Shown: positions 49,059 through 58,848, counted from the first letter of the stretch. The stretch: 64,000 nucleotides of DNA from Actinobacillus porcitonsillarum (GCF_003101015.1 NZ_CP029206.1:930001-994000), one strand, 5' to 3'. The notes: generated from the letters alone by a model not told the origin. Numbers and translations: made by a program.

Positions 49059-50645
49059 ATGTTGTGGTTTTTTTTCTGTGTAGCTATTCTTGTATTAGGC
49101 TACTTCATTTACGGGAAAATTATTGAAAAAATCTTCGTAATTAACCCAAAACGTCAAACACCGGCTTACGCTGTTAATGATGGCGTAGACTATATGCCAA
49201 TGTCAAAAACCAAAATTTGGTTAATTCAGTTGCTCAACATTGCAGGAACCGGTCCGATTTTTGGTCCGATTCTTGGGGCATTATATGGGCCTGTCGCTAT
49301 GCTTTGGATCGTGTTAGGATGTATCTTTGCCGGTGCAGTGCACGATTATTTCTGCGGTATGTTAAGTATTCGTCATGGCGGTGCAACAATGCCTTACCTT
49401 GCAGGAAAATTCTTAGGTCGTCCGGTTAAAGTCTTTATCAATACATTAGCGCTTATCTTATTACTGTTAGTTGGGGTAGTTTTCGTGGCAAGCCCGGCTC
49501 AGTTAATGGGTACAATTACCATGGATGTTCTTGGCGCTTCTCAAGGTGCATTACAATTAGGTGATGCAGAAGCTGTACATCAAGCGGTTGAAGCGGGTGG
49601 CTTAACCGTGTGGGGTATGGATAAAGCAACGGTTGTAGCAGTATGGACAGCAATTATTTTTGCATACTATATTTTAGCAACCCTATTACCTGTTGATAAA
49701 ATCATTGGTCGAATTTACCCATTCTTCGGCGCACTATTGCTCTTTATGTCTGTGGGCATGGTTTATGGCTTAGTGACTTCTCACTTTAGTGCAACGGATC
49801 CAATCGAGTTTTTCCGTACAATTAACCAAGATGGTCAAGGCTTAACATGGGAGAAATTTGCACAAAACTTCCAAGTGAAAGGTGATGTACCAATGTGGCC
49901 GTTACTTTTCTTAACGATTTCTTGTGGGGCATTATCTGGTTTCCATGCAACGCAAACTCCGTTAATGGCACGTTGTGCAGAGAATGAGAGTGAAGGTCGT
50001 TTTATTTTCTATGGTGCGATGATTACTGAAGGTGTAATTGCCTTAATTTGGTGTATGGTCGGTCTTGCATTCTATGAAAGCCCTCAAGCACTTCAAGATG
50101 CCATTTCAGCAGGTTCACCATCTAAAGTGGTTTATGATAGTTCATTACACTTCTTAGGCTTTATTGGTGGTATCTTTGCTGTATTAGGGGTTGTGGTATT
50201 ACCAATTACTTCTGGAGACACAGCTTTCCGTGCAGCACGTTTACAGTTAGCGGAAATTTTCCATATTGACCAACGCTCATTACCAAAACGCTTAATGATC
50301 GCTGTACCATTATTTGTGTTAGGCTTTATCGTTTCAAAAATCGACTTTAGCATACTATGGCGTTACTTCACATGGGCAAACCAAATGACTGCAATGGTTA
50401 TGTTATGGACAGCTGCGGCATACCTCTATCGTTATAATAAATTCCACTGGGTATGCTCAATTCCAGCGTGGTTTATTACAACAGTGTGTGCAACCTACTT
50501 AGCTTATAACAAAATTGGTTTTGGTCTTGATTACCAACTCTCAGTTTATATTGGTTTAGCGATTACCGTTGTTTGTATCGTTCTTTTCTTTACCATGCTT
50601 AAACCTTTAGGTGAGCGTGATGAAGAGGCTTATGTGAATAGCTAA
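49059..50645 (+). CDS. cstA: CstA family carbon starvation / peptide or pyruvate transporter
   Basis: A 528-aa polytopic inner-membrane protein of the CstA family. Conserved blocks include NIAGTGPIFGPILGALYGPVA near residue 64, AGAVHDYFCGMLSIRHGG, GALSGFHATQTPLMARC and ITSGDTAFRAARL. It is shorter than E. coli CstA (701 aa) and lacks the C-terminal extension. Members transport peptides or pyruvate; the substrate here is not shown. A strong CRP site upstream predicts induction when preferred carbon sources run out. Confidence 0.92.
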   Translation: MLWFFFCVAILVLGYFIYGKIIEKIFVINPKRQTPAYAVNDGVDYMPMSKTKIWLIQLLNIAGTGPIFGPILGALYGPVAMLWIVLGCIFAGAVHDYFCGMLSIRHGGATMPYLAGKFLGRPVKVFINTLALILLLLVGVVFVASPAQLMGTITMDVLGASQGALQLGDAEAVHQAVEAGGLTVWGMDKATVVAVWTAIIFAYYILATLLPVDKIIGRIYPFFGALLLFMSVGMVYGLVTSHFSATDPIEFFRTINQDGQGLTWEKFAQNFQVKGDVPMWPLLFLTISCGALSGFHATQTPLMARCAENESEGRFIFYGAMITEGVIALIWCMVGLAFYESPQALQDAISAGSPSKVVYDSSLHFLGFIGGIFAVLGVVVLPITSGDTAFRAARLQLAEIFHIDQRSLPKRLMIAVPLFVLGFIVSKIDFSILWRYFTWANQMTAMVMLWTAAAYLYRYNKFHWVCSIPAWFITTVCATYLAYNKIGFGLDYQLSVYIGLAITVVCIVLFFTMLKPLGERDEEAYVNS

Positions 50646-50662
50646 ACACTATTTTCTCAATG

Positions 50663-50688
50663 AAGCGGAGGATTCCTCCGCTTTTTTA
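50663..50688 (+). terminator. Terminator after cstA
   Basis: AAGCGGAGG (50663-50671) pairs with CCTCCGCTT (50675-50683), followed by a T run. Confidence 0.88.
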
Positions 50689-50745
50689 TTTCTAAAATCA
50701 TGCGTAACGTGCTAATATTTACTCATTATTTTTACAGTGTTTTTT

Positions 50746-52362
50746 ATGATTATGTTTGAAACTTATTGGCACTATATTGTCATTGCTTTACTCTTTTTGC
50801 TTTCTTTAGTGCTTTTCTTTTTTCAATCTCGAGCGCAGCGAGATGTATTGGAATTACAACAAGATTTAGAAGAGGCTAAAAATACTTCTACTCAATTAAC
50901 CCAAAAACTTGAACAGCTTTTGGCAGAAAAAAGCCAGTTAGAGCAATGGGCTATTCAATATAAAGTCCAATCGGAAAATGCTCTTGAGCGAATTCGCGAA
51001 AAAGAGAGCGAAATTGACCGCTTGCAACAAAAAATAACTTTGGCAGAGCAAGCTGAAAATCAGCTGGAAAATTACATTAGTGAGCTAAAAGAGAGAATTG
51101 GATCATCACAGGCAAAAGCGGAAGGTTTAGAAGAGCAGCTTCAAACAATGCAAAATTCGCTGATGAACAAAGAGCGAGAAACTCAATCGTTATTTCTTCA
51201 GTTAAGCCAAACACAGAATGATTTAACAGAATTACGAACAACCTTGCATGAAAAACAAGCTAATTTTGAGGCTCAGCAGCGGAATTTTATTGAAGTTAAG
51301 CAGCAACTCAATAGTGAGTTTCAGCATTTGGCACAACAAATTTTGGAAGAAAAGAGCCAACTATTTGCACAGAGTAATCAAACGTCCCTTGATGCTTTAT
51401 TAAAACCGTTTAGAGAGCAAATTGAAGGTTTCCAAAAACGTGTGAATGAAGTTCATAGCGAATCGGTTAAGGGCGCGGCGAATTTAGAAGCAGAGATTAA
51501 ACGCGTGCTCCAAGTCGGTTTGTCAATGTCTGAAGAAGCTCAGAATTTAGCCACGGCATTAAAAGGTAACAATAAAGTGGCAGGTAACTGGGGCGAGGTT
51601 CAATTAGAAAGTGCTTTGCAAGCGGCAGGATTATTAGCAGGTGAGCATTATGTTGCACAAGAAAGTTTCCGTAATGAAGAAGGAAAACGCTTTGCACCTG
51701 ATTTTGTACTGCATCTACCGGATAATAAGCATTTAATTATTGATAGCAAAGTGTCGCTTGTTGCCTACGATAAAGCAGTTCGAGCGGAAAATATGGCGGA
51801 AATCAACCAAGCCTTTGATGAGCATTGTCGTTCACTGAGAGCCCATATTGAAGGTTTATCTAAGAAAAATTATAGTGCTTTATTGGGCGTGAAAAGTCCT
51901 GATTTTGTGTTAATGTTTGTACCGATTGAGCCTGCTTATATTGAAGCAATGAAACACGATCCAACCTTGTTTAACTTTGGTTATGAACATAATGTGATTT
52001 TGGTTTCTTATACAACGTTAATGCCTATTTTACGTACAGTTGCAAATTTATGGCGAATTGAACGAGGGAATAATGAAGCCCGTGAAATTAGTGAAAAAGC
52101 CGGTGAAATTTATAATCAAGTTTGTACCATTGCCGATCGTCTTAGTAAGTTAGGCAACACGCTCAATACTGCCAATAATCAGTATAATCAAACCGTAACG
52201 GCTTTAGTTGGGCGACAAGGTTTACTTGGTAAAGTTGAACGTTTCCAACAACTTTCTAGTAAAGCAAGCCAACTTGTTCCACAAGTGGAGCTTTTGACTA
52301 GCGATTTGGATACAGCAAAATTAGAAGTATTGGTAGAAAAGGAAATGGAACATGATGACTAA
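50746..52362 (+). CDS. rmuC: DNA recombination protein RmuC
   Basis: RmuC is a membrane-anchored coiled-coil protein that limits inversions at short repeats; its C-terminal part is nuclease-like. The protein of about 538 aa has one N-terminal membrane segment (YWHYIVIALLFLLSLVLFFF), a long Q/E-rich coiled coil (about 30-190) and the conserved RmuC domain with NWGEVQLESALQAAGLL, FAPDFVLHLPDNKHLIIDSKVSL and NLWRIERGN. The start is uncertain: ATGs at 50746 and 50752 are both usable. It overlaps the pabA-like gene by 11 bp. Confidence 0.92.
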   Translation: MIMFETYWHYIVIALLFLLSLVLFFFQSRAQRDVLELQQDLEEAKNTSTQLTQKLEQLLAEKSQLEQWAIQYKVQSENALERIREKESEIDRLQQKITLAEQAENQLENYISELKERIGSSQAKAEGLEEQLQTMQNSLMNKERETQSLFLQLSQTQNDLTELRTTLHEKQANFEAQQRNFIEVKQQLNSEFQHLAQQILEEKSQLFAQSNQTSLDALLKPFREQIEGFQKRVNEVHSESVKGAANLEAEIKRVLQVGLSMSEEAQNLATALKGNNKVAGNWGEVQLESALQAAGLLAGEHYVAQESFRNEEGKRFAPDFVLHLPDNKHLIIDSKVSLVAYDKAVRAENMAEINQAFDEHCRSLRAHIEGLSKKNYSALLGVKSPDFVLMFVPIEPAYIEAMKHDPTLFNFGYEHNVILVSYTTLMPILRTVANLWRIERGNNEAREISEKAGEIYNQVCTIADRLSKLGNTLNTANNQYNQTVTALVGRQGLLGKVERFQQLSSKASQLVPQVELLTSDLDTAKLEVLVEKEMEHDD

Positions 52363-52936
52363 ACTATTAATTATCGACAATCACGATTCCTTTACTTTTA
52401 ATTTAGTCGATTTATTACGCCCAATTTGCCGTACACATCAGATTGATATGCAAATTGTGAAGGCAGAAGACGTGGAATTGGATAAAGTGGCGGAGTTTAG
52501 TCATATTTTGATTTCACCGGGGCCAGATGTACCGAGAGCTTATCCAAAGACGTTTCAAATGTTGGCGGATTACCATCAATCTAAATCGATTTTAGGCGTT
52601 TGCTTAGGTCATCAGACTATCGCCGAATTTTTCGGGGGAGAACTGTATAATTTAGCGGAGGTAAGGCATGGGCAACAACGCCCGCTTTACCAAATTCAGG
52701 ATAATCCACTTTTTCATTCTCTGCCGGCTTCGTTTAACATCGGGCTTTATCATTCGTGGGCAATTTCGCAAGATTCTTTAAAAAACACACCGCTTGTTGC
52801 AACAGCGGTGTGTGATCAAAATGTCTTGATGGCGTTTAAACATCAAACTTTGCCGATTTATGGTGTTCAATTTCACCCTGAGTCTTTTATTACCGAGTAT
52901 GGTAGCATGATACTAACGCATTGGCTTGTGAGCTAA
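52352..52936 (+). CDS. pabA: Anthranilate/aminodeoxychorismate synthase glutamine amidotransferase, PabA-like
   Basis: A 194-aa class I glutaminase. It starts LLIIDNHDSFTFNLVDLL, has the oxyanion/nucleophile block SILGVCLGHQTIAEFFGG and the GVQFHPESFITEYG His-Glu dyad. It would supply ammonia to PabB or TrpE. The partner gene here is unsettled: pabB lies at 14888-15859, and a trpE gene is not in the window. It overlaps rmuC by 11 bp and converges on the hcaT-like gene with overlapping stop codons. Confidence 0.88.
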   Translation: MMTKLLIIDNHDSFTFNLVDLLRPICRTHQIDMQIVKAEDVELDKVAEFSHILISPGPDVPRAYPKTFQMLADYHQSKSILGVCLGHQTIAEFFGGELYNLAEVRHGQQRPLYQIQDNPLFHSLPASFNIGLYHSWAISQDSLKNTPLVATAVCDQNVLMAFKHQTLPIYGVQFHPESFITEYGSMILTHWLVS

Positions 52937-54081
52937 AAGTTTGTTGGAAAACGCTTTGGCACAATAAAGATTGCCGGTAGCGCAAAAATTGCCATAGTTA
53001 AAAACATCCATGTTGGGCTACTTTGATAAATAATGCCGGAAAGGAATGTAAAAATGGCCATCATTGCACAGCTACCTAATCCAAAATAGAGCCCTTGCAA
53101 CTTCGCGATTTTGTTTGTTTCTTGGCTAGAAATATAGCGAATCATCGCAAAATGGGCTAAGGCAAAACTCAGTGAATGAAAGAGTTGTGAGAATGCGAGT
53201 AGGCTGAAGTCTGTCGTGGTGGCAAGTAATACCCAACGTAAAGCTGTTCCAAGTGTTGAAACGAGGATTAAATACGCAAGTCGAATTCGGGTGAAAAAGC
53301 GTTTTGCGACAAAGAATAAACCAATTTCAGCAATGACGGCTAATCCCCATAACAGGCTAATAGCTTGAGTTGAAATGCCTAATGAAGACCAATAAATCGT
53401 GCTATAAGTATAGTAAGCCGCATGTGAAGCAAGGATCAAAGAAACCGCCATCAACATTCTGAATGTTGTGGGTTCTTTTAGGATTTGCCAATAGCTAAAC
53501 GAAGTATTTTCTTCTTGTTTTTGAGGTTGCTGCAAGCTAATCGTTGGCGTACAAAGTTGCCCTAAGCCAAGTAAAAGAAGAAAAGCACCGCAAATCAGCA
53601 CAATGGATTCTGTACCCAGCCAACCGACTAAATAGCCCGTACTAATCGAGCCAACCACAAAAGCCAGTGAACCAAACAGACGAGCTTTTCCATAATCTAA
53701 TCCCACTTGCTGTTGCCAAACAGAAGCAATGCTATCTGCAATGGGCATTGCTCCTGCATTGAAGATGTGAAAAAGCATGAGCATCGGGAAGAAGAGCCAA
53801 ATATTTTCAACCGTGAGAATTAGGCCGACTACAACGGCTAAATTTAACCAGGTAAGCCAACGTGCTGTCGGTAAAAATTGCGAAACTTGCTTTACCCGTT
53901 GAGAGCTTAACATGCCACCAAGAAAGCGAAATAAATAGCCAAAGGAAACCAATAAGCCAATCATTTCCGTTTCGTAACCATAATGTTTTAGCCAAACGGG
54001 TAAAAAAGGTAAAATTACGCCATAAGCACAGAAGAACCCGAAAAAATTAAAGGAAGACCATTGAAATGGGGTTAATTTCAT
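52933..54081 (-). CDS. HcaT-like MFS transporter (phenyl propionate permease family)
   Basis: A 382-aa major facilitator protein with about 12 spans. The N-terminus LTPFQWSSFNFFGFFCAYGVILPFLPVWL and the later GKARLFGSLAFVVGS match the HcaT/phenyl propionate permease family. The physiological substrate in Pasteurellaceae is not known; no aromatic catabolism genes are nearby. It overlaps proC by 4 bp (ATGA), so they are co-translated. Confidence 0.82.
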   Translation of the reverse strand: MKLTPFQWSSFNFFGFFCAYGVILPFLPVWLKHYGYETEMIGLLVSFGYLFRFLGGMLSSQRVKQVSQFLPTARWLTWLNLAVVVGLILTVENIWLFFPMLMLFHIFNAGAMPIADSIASVWQQQVGLDYGKARLFGSLAFVVGSISTGYLVGWLGTESIVLICGAFLLLLGLGQLCTPTISLQQPQKQEENTSFSYWQILKEPTTFRMLMAVSLILASHAAYYTYSTIYWSSLGISTQAISLLWGLAVIAEIGLFFVAKRFFTRIRLAYLILVSTLGTALRWVLLATTTDFSLLAFSQLFHSLSFALAHFAMIRYISSQETNKIAKLQGLYFGLGSCAMMAIFTFLSGIIYQSSPTWMFLTMAIFALPAIFIVPKRFPTNF

Positions 54082-54893
54082 AGCGATTTCTCCATTTCCT
54101 CCGCTCGCTGAATGGCAGCTTGCATGGCTTCATCGATAATTTTAGGGAGTTGATATTGCTCAAATACGGCGAGTGCTTGCGCTGTTGTCCCTCCTTTTGA
54201 GGTAACATTTTCTCGTAAGGTGGAAAGGGGCGTTGTTGGATTTTTTACGACTAATTTTGCCGCCCCTAGCGCAGCTTGCTGAACTAAAAAACGTGCATCA
54301 TCAGCGGAGAACCCCATGGTTTCGGCAGACTGTTGCATTGCTTCCATAAAGCGGAAAAAATAGGCAGGGCTTGAACCTGTAATCGCAATAATTTGATTTA
54401 TTTGCGCTTCTTGTTCCACCCAGTAGCATTTTCCTACGGCAGCCATAAGCGTTTCAGCAAATTGACAAGCGGTCGGATCGACAGATTTTTCTGCAAAAAG
54501 CCCGGTTAGCCCTTCACCAATCAAGGAAGGTGTATTTGGCATGGTTCGAATAATATGTTGAGCGTGAGGGAGAAGTTGTTTTAAGCGGGCAACAGATATA
54601 CCGGCTGCAATAGAAATGATCCACTTATTAGCAAGATCGATGTCCGCAAATTCCGCACAAACTTCTGCCATCATTTGGGGTTTTACCGCTAAAATAATCA
54701 CATCAGCCTGTTCTACTGCTTGACGATTGGTAAAATGGGTATGAATTCCAACCGCTTGTAATGCTTCTCGGCGAGCAACATTTGACTTATTACAGGCTAT
54801 GATCTCGTTAGCATGATAACCGCTTTTCAATAACCCTTGCATGATCGCCCATGCCATATTGCCAGCCCCAATAAAAGCTAATTTTTTCTGCAT
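54078..54893 (-). CDS. proC: Pyrroline-5-carboxylate reductase
   Basis: Catalyses the last step of proline synthesis using NAD(P)H. The 271-aa protein has the Rossmann motif AFIGAGNMAWAIMQGLLKSG at the N-terminus, IILAVKPQMM, RTMPNTPSLIGEG and the signature block GSSPAYFFRFMEAM / VTSKGGTTAQALAVFE. It is upstream of, and overlaps, the hcaT-like gene. Confidence 0.97.
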   Translation of the reverse strand: MQKKLAFIGAGNMAWAIMQGLLKSGYHANEIIACNKSNVARREALQAVGIHTHFTNRQAVEQADVIILAVKPQMMAEVCAEFADIDLANKWIISIAAGISVARLKQLLPHAQHIIRTMPNTPSLIGEGLTGLFAEKSVDPTACQFAETLMAAVGKCYWVEQEAQINQIIAITGSSPAYFFRFMEAMQQSAETMGFSADDARFLVQQAALGAAKLVVKNPTTPLSTLRENVTSKGGTTAQALAVFEQYQLPKIIDEAMQAAIQRAEEMEKSL

Positions 54894-54922
54894 GATGAAT
54901 TCCCCTTTATCTCTTTAGTTAT

Positions 54923-54948
54923 AAAAAGACCGACATTGGTGTCGGTCT
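54923..54948 (-). terminator. Terminator of the chalcone-isomerase-like gene upstream region
   Basis: AGACCGACA (54927-54935) pairs perfectly with TGTCGGTCT (54940-54948). On the minus strand a T-rich run follows. It ends the gene at 54976-55896 before proC. Confidence 0.82.
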
Positions 54949-54975
54949 CTGTGTCTGCCTGCCCGATAAAAGTCA

Positions 54976-55896
54976 TTAACTAGAACGTTTATTCTTCGGC
55001 ATTGGATCTTCAATCGGTCTAATCTCTTTTTCCGGATTTTCAGGATCTGATTTTGGTTCTGGTTGTTTCTCCATTTCTAATTTAGGAGATTCAGTATTCT
55101 CTTGTATTGCGGGTTTTGGTTCTACCCCAGTTTCTGATGTTGTTGGCACTGTTTGAGAAGGTGTTTCAATAGCTTGAACTTTATTTTCTCCAACCGTATT
55201 CCCTGATTTTTGTGTAGCGGCATCTTGGGCTGGTGTTGGTTGAGTATTTTCAACAATGGCTTTAGCTGGAACGCCGATTGCAGGATGTTCTAAAACTTTT
55301 TCAGAAAATTGTGCTTGTTTTAAAGCAAATGATTGAAAAAGATCTTCAGCAGGCTGATTCTCCTCATTATTCATTTCTGGAACGGTATAAGCAGCAATGT
55401 GAACGACTTTTTCATCGTTAATTTTTTTCACAGTAATTTTTTTGCTTAAATCTACTTTTGGATCTAACCATACAGCCACAATAGCATCATTAACGGTTTT
55501 ATCAAATTCTTCAGGGATAATCTGATCATTTACGATAAAATAACCTTTATCTTCTAAAGCGATATAGCTTAGTAAGTCGCCTGATTTTAAATCCGGTAAG
55601 AGCTTTCTTAAGCGCTCAATCACTTTATTTTGTTCAGGCACTTTAATATCTAAACTTGCCCATGAACGTGCAATCGAAATCGCAAAGTCTCGTCCATCAA
55701 CGGGTTTGTCATATTTGAGGCTTAACATTAAAGGGCGAGTTTGAGGCTGATATTCCCCATTTTCAGTAAATAACGTAATGTTATAAATTTTGAAAGGACC
55801 CCACGTATAATCGAGATCATTAATTTTTTCCCAATTCGCGAAGGTCGATTGGCTGAGTACAGAAAATAAAAGAGTAAAGAGAACTTTGTAACGCAT
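54976..55896 (-). CDS. Secreted chalcone-isomerase-like protein with a Pro/Glu-rich tail
   Basis: The 306-aa product has a Sec signal peptide (MRYKVLFTLLFSVLSQSTFA). Residues about 21-160 resemble the bacterial chalcone-isomerase-like domain: YTWGPFKIYNITLFTENGEY, then MLSLKYDKPVDGRDFAIS and PEEFDKTVNDAIVAVWLDP. The last 100 residues are low complexity, rich in P, E, T and K, and probably disordered. No enzymatic activity should be assumed. The gene is monocistronic. Confidence 0.78.
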   Translation of the reverse strand: MRYKVLFTLLFSVLSQSTFANWEKINDLDYTWGPFKIYNITLFTENGEYQPQTRPLMLSLKYDKPVDGRDFAISIARSWASLDIKVPEQNKVIERLRKLLPDLKSGDLLSYIALEDKGYFIVNDQIIPEEFDKTVNDAIVAVWLDPKVDLSKKITVKKINDEKVVHIAAYTVPEMNNEENQPAEDLFQSFALKQAQFSEKVLEHPAIGVPAKAIVENTQPTPAQDAATQKSGNTVGENKVQAIETPSQTVPTTSETGVEPKPAIQENTESPKLEMEKQPEPKSDPENPEKEIRPIEDPMPKNKRSS

Positions 55897-55978
55897 TATT
55901 ATTGCCTCTCAAGAAATTTGTTCGCATTATACCGTGAAAATATAAAATTTCGTAGAATGATTTTTAAGATAAAAATTT

Positions 55979-55994
55979 TGTGATCTAGTTCAAA
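55979..55994. promoter_or_regulatory. CRP-like site upstream of the YdcH-like gene
   Basis: TGTGA-tctagt-TCAAA has one mismatch to the CRP core TGTGA-N6-TCACA and A/T-rich flanks. It lies about 85 bp before the gene at 56075. A TATATT stretch at 56020-56025 could be the -10 element. Confidence 0.5.
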
Positions 55995-56074
55995 TTTTTG
56001 AGATATTTACCGAGCGATTTATATTAGAAGTGCTACTATGATTATGCTATCCATAACCATTAGAGGAGTATTTT

Positions 56075-56287
56075 ATGTTTCCAGAGTATCGTGATCTTAT
56101 TTCAAAATTGAAGGTAGAAGATGCTCATTTTGCTCGATTATTTGAAAGACATAATGAGTTGGATCAGAAAATTAAAAATCAAGAAGCGAATATTGAATTA
56201 GCAACACATGAGGAAATTGAAAATCTGAAAAAAGAGAAGCTTCACATTAAAGATGAGCTTTATGCTATTTTAAAACAAAAAGCGTAA
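56075..56287 (+). CDS. YdcH family protein (DUF465)
   Basis: A 70-aa, highly charged helical protein with two helices likely forming a coiled coil (YRDLISKLKVEDAHFARLFERHNELDQKIK and THEEIENLKKEKLHIKDELYAIL). It matches the short DUF465/YdcH family, whose role is unknown. An AGAGGAG ribosome binding site precedes the start. A CRP-like site upstream suggests cAMP control. Confidence 0.85.
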   Translation: MFPEYRDLISKLKVEDAHFARLFERHNELDQKIKNQEANIELATHEEIENLKKEKLHIKDELYAILKQKA

Positions 56288-56308
56288 TGAGCTCTAGGAA
56301 TCCATAAG

Positions 56309-56337
56309 AAAAGTGCGACATTCAAGTCGCACTTTTT
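56309..56337. terminator. Bidirectional terminator between the YdcH-like gene and the porin gene
   Basis: AAAAGTGCGAC (56309-56319) pairs perfectly with GTCGCACTTTT (56326-56336). A and T flanks suit both directions. Confidence 0.85.
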
Positions 56338-56356
56338 GCTTTAGGCTAATGGTAGA

Positions 56357-57454
56357 TTACCAGTAAGCACGTGCACCGATAACAGTGATGTTATCACGAA
56401 CACGTTTGGTTTTTTCGCCATTTTCAAAGTGTTTTGCGTGAGTTGTTTGCCACTCAACAAAAGCTTTTAAGTATTTAGGTACGATGTAGTATTCCGTCCC
56501 TAACATAAATTGATGACGTCTTACTTTGGTATCGTTACTTCTGGCAATTGCATCTAACTTATTATCTTTGTAAGCATACATTGTATAAGCTCGCCAGTCG
56601 TCCGTAATTTTATGGAATAATACTGTACGGATTTCTTTTTCAGTGCGTTTATTACCAACTAATGTTTGGTCATTTGTTTCACGGCGTTCTAAATCTACAC
56701 CAATAGTTGTTTTGTCATAGGTATAAGCTGTACCAAATGAGAATGCATTGCGATCATAAGCTGGGCGATTTGATTGCTCAAAGCGATCACGAGTAAAGCC
56801 GATACCGGTTTTTACGCTTTGTAATTCATCAATTTTATGTTTATAGATTGCTGCCGCACCCCAAACATCTTTTACGTGGTTGGTTAAATCCAAACCGTTT
56901 GAACCACGTTGGCTATGGCCAGAGTAAAATGCACCTAATTTTAAGCTTTCAATACCTTGGTAAGTATATTGAACTGCATGACGAGCCGATGCTGTTAGTA
57001 AACCATCACTTAAACTTAATGTATTCGGTAAGTCGGTTTGTTTCACTTCATCGGTTACAGTTGTCATATGACCATAGGTTAATTCACCGTATTGTTTATG
57101 ACCGATACCCGCATAAAGTTGGCGGTCGTAAACGTGGTCAAAGCCGTGTTGAGAACTTGATAAATCTTGGAATCGCCATTCAACACGACCTAATGCATAG
57201 AAACCCGCACCAAGTTGTTGGTTTACTTTAAAACCAAAACGTGATCCATTATCACGTACAGCCTGGTTTACGTGATTGCGTGTTGTTGCGCCATTCACAT
57301 TTGACGTTTTGTTTGCCGTGCTACGCCATTGTAAACGTGCAGAACCAGTAAATTCTACTTTTGTGCCAGTGTCTTGGCTATCGAAAACAGTAATGGCTGA
57401 TGCTGAGTTTGCCACGAAAGCGGATGCTAACAGGGCTAATGTTGTTTTTTTCAT
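56357..57454 (-). CDS. Outer-membrane general porin (OmpP2-like)
   Basis: A 365-aa beta-barrel porin of the Gram-negative porin family. Signal peptide MKKTTLALLASAFVANSASA is followed by repeated amphipathic beta strands (for example LGAGFYALGRVEWRF and YAGIGHKQYGELTYGHM). The protein ends in an aromatic residue (GARAYW), as required for outer-membrane assembly. It is similar in layout to H. influenzae P2. It converges on the YdcH-like gene. Confidence 0.88.
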   Translation of the reverse strand: MKKTTLALLASAFVANSASAITVFDSQDTGTKVEFTGSARLQWRSTANKTSNVNGATTRNHVNQAVRDNGSRFGFKVNQQLGAGFYALGRVEWRFQDLSSSQHGFDHVYDRQLYAGIGHKQYGELTYGHMTTVTDEVKQTDLPNTLSLSDGLLTASARHAVQYTYQGIESLKLGAFYSGHSQRGSNGLDLTNHVKDVWGAAAIYKHKIDELQSVKTGIGFTRDRFEQSNRPAYDRNAFSFGTAYTYDKTTIGVDLERRETNDQTLVGNKRTEKEIRTVLFHKITDDWRAYTMYAYKDNKLDAIARSNDTKVRRHQFMLGTEYYIVPKYLKAFVEWQTTHAKHFENGEKTKRVRDNITVIGARAYW

Positions 57455-57619
57455 TATAAGATCCCTCGAAAAGAAAAATGAGGTGGCATTCTAACTTATA
57501 CAATTCTTATCAAGCAATCCTATTTTGTTCGTTTATATTGCGATTAGTTATAATAACCATATAATACGGTTTTATTTTTACCCTTATTTTTACTCTTAGA
57601 ACATTGAGAGGACATTGAG

Positions 57620-58795
57620 ATGGAACAACAATCTCCGTTAATCGCACTGGTTGCCGGCGAAGTTTCGGGCGATATTTTGGGAGCTGGCTTAATTAACGCC
57701 TTAAAGCTTCATTATCCTAATGCCCGTTTTATTGGCGTTGCTGGTGAGAGAATGCAAAAAGCCGGTTGTGAAACCTTATTTGAAATGGAAGAACTCGCCG
57801 TGATGGGGTTAGCGGAAGTGGTTAAACATCTTCCTCGCTTACTTAAACGCCGCAAGCAGGTCATAGAAACGATGCTCGCAATGAAACCGGATATTTTTAT
57901 TGGCATTGATGCACCTGATTTTAATCTTACGGTAGAAGAAAAGCTCAAAGCACAAGGGATTAAAACGATCCACTATGTTAGCCCTTCGGTTTGGGCTTGG
58001 CGCCAAAATCGTATTCATAAAATTGCAAGAGCGACAAACTTAGTCTTAGCCTTTTTACCTTTTGAAAAGGCTTTCTACGACCGCTTTAATGTGCCTTGCC
58101 GTTTTATTGGGCATACGATGGCAGATGCCATTCCGCTCAAACCTAACCGAACAGAAGCCTGTAATATGTTGGGGATTGATGAGCAACAGCATTATGTCGC
58201 TATTCTAGCGGGAAGCCGTGCGAGTGAAATCCACTTTTTAGCAGAGCCATTCCTAAAAACTGCACAAATTTTGCAAGAAAAGCACCCTGATTTACAGTTT
58301 TTAGTGCCAATGGTTAATGAAAAACGGCGAGCGCAATTTGAGGCAGTGAAAGCACAAGTTGCCCCAAATCTTCAGATAAACATCATTAACGGTAATGCAC
58401 GTCAAGCCATGATTGCCGCAGAGTGTACGCTACTGGCTTCAGGTACGGCGGCATTTGAAGGGATGCTTTGTAAATCACCAATGGTCGTCGGGTATAAAAT
58501 GAAGCCGATGACCTACTGGCTGGCAAAAAAATTGGTTAAAACTGACTATATCTCTTTGCCAAATTTATTGGCAAATGAACCGCTTGTTCCAGAGCTTATT
58601 CAAGATGAGTGTAATCCGGAAAATTTAGCGTGGTATTTAAATCGCTATTTAAGCGATGATGCCGATAGCCAAAAGCAAAAAAATGAACTGAAACAACGTT
58701 TTACGGAGTTACATAAACTTATTCAATGTGATGCCGATAGCCAAGCCGCACAAGCAGTGGTGGAATTATTAAATCATACGCCTGAAGCGAAATAA
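57620..58795 (+). CDS. lpxB: Lipid-A-disaccharide synthase
   Basis: LpxB joins lipid X with UDP-diacylglucosamine to form the lipid A disaccharide. The 391-aa GT-B protein has the N-terminal [39 protein letters not shown] and [11 protein letters not shown] blocks and the [17 protein letters not shown] donor site. Length is normal. lpxA and fabZ, the usual upstream neighbours, are not adjacent here: a divergent porin gene lies upstream. Confidence 0.96.
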   Translation: MEQQSPLIALVAGEVSGDILGAGLINALKLHYPNARFIGVAGERMQKAGCETLFEMEELAVMGLAEVVKHLPRLLKRRKQVIETMLAMKPDIFIGIDAPDFNLTVEEKLKAQGIKTIHYVSPSVWAWRQNRIHKIARATNLVLAFLPFEKAFYDRFNVPCRFIGHTMADAIPLKPNRTEACNMLGIDEQQHYVAILAGSRASEIHFLAEPFLKTAQILQEKHPDLQFLVPMVNEKRRAQFEAVKAQVAPNLQINIINGNARQAMIAAECTLLASGTAAFEGMLCKSPMVVGYKMKPMTYWLAKKLVKTDYISLPNLLANEPLVPELIQDECNPENLAWYLNRYLSDDADSQKQKNELKQRFTELHKLIQCDADSQAAQAVVELLNHTPEAK

Positions 58796-58848
58796 TGTGC
58801 TAACAAGCAGTTAAATTATTCTTATTTTTTACAAAAGGACATTTATCA

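Noticed and set aside
56848..57231. 127-residue frame opposite the porin gene
   Set aside because: It is a shadow of the porin coding sequence, with odd composition (rich in His, Leu, Arg) and no start signals.
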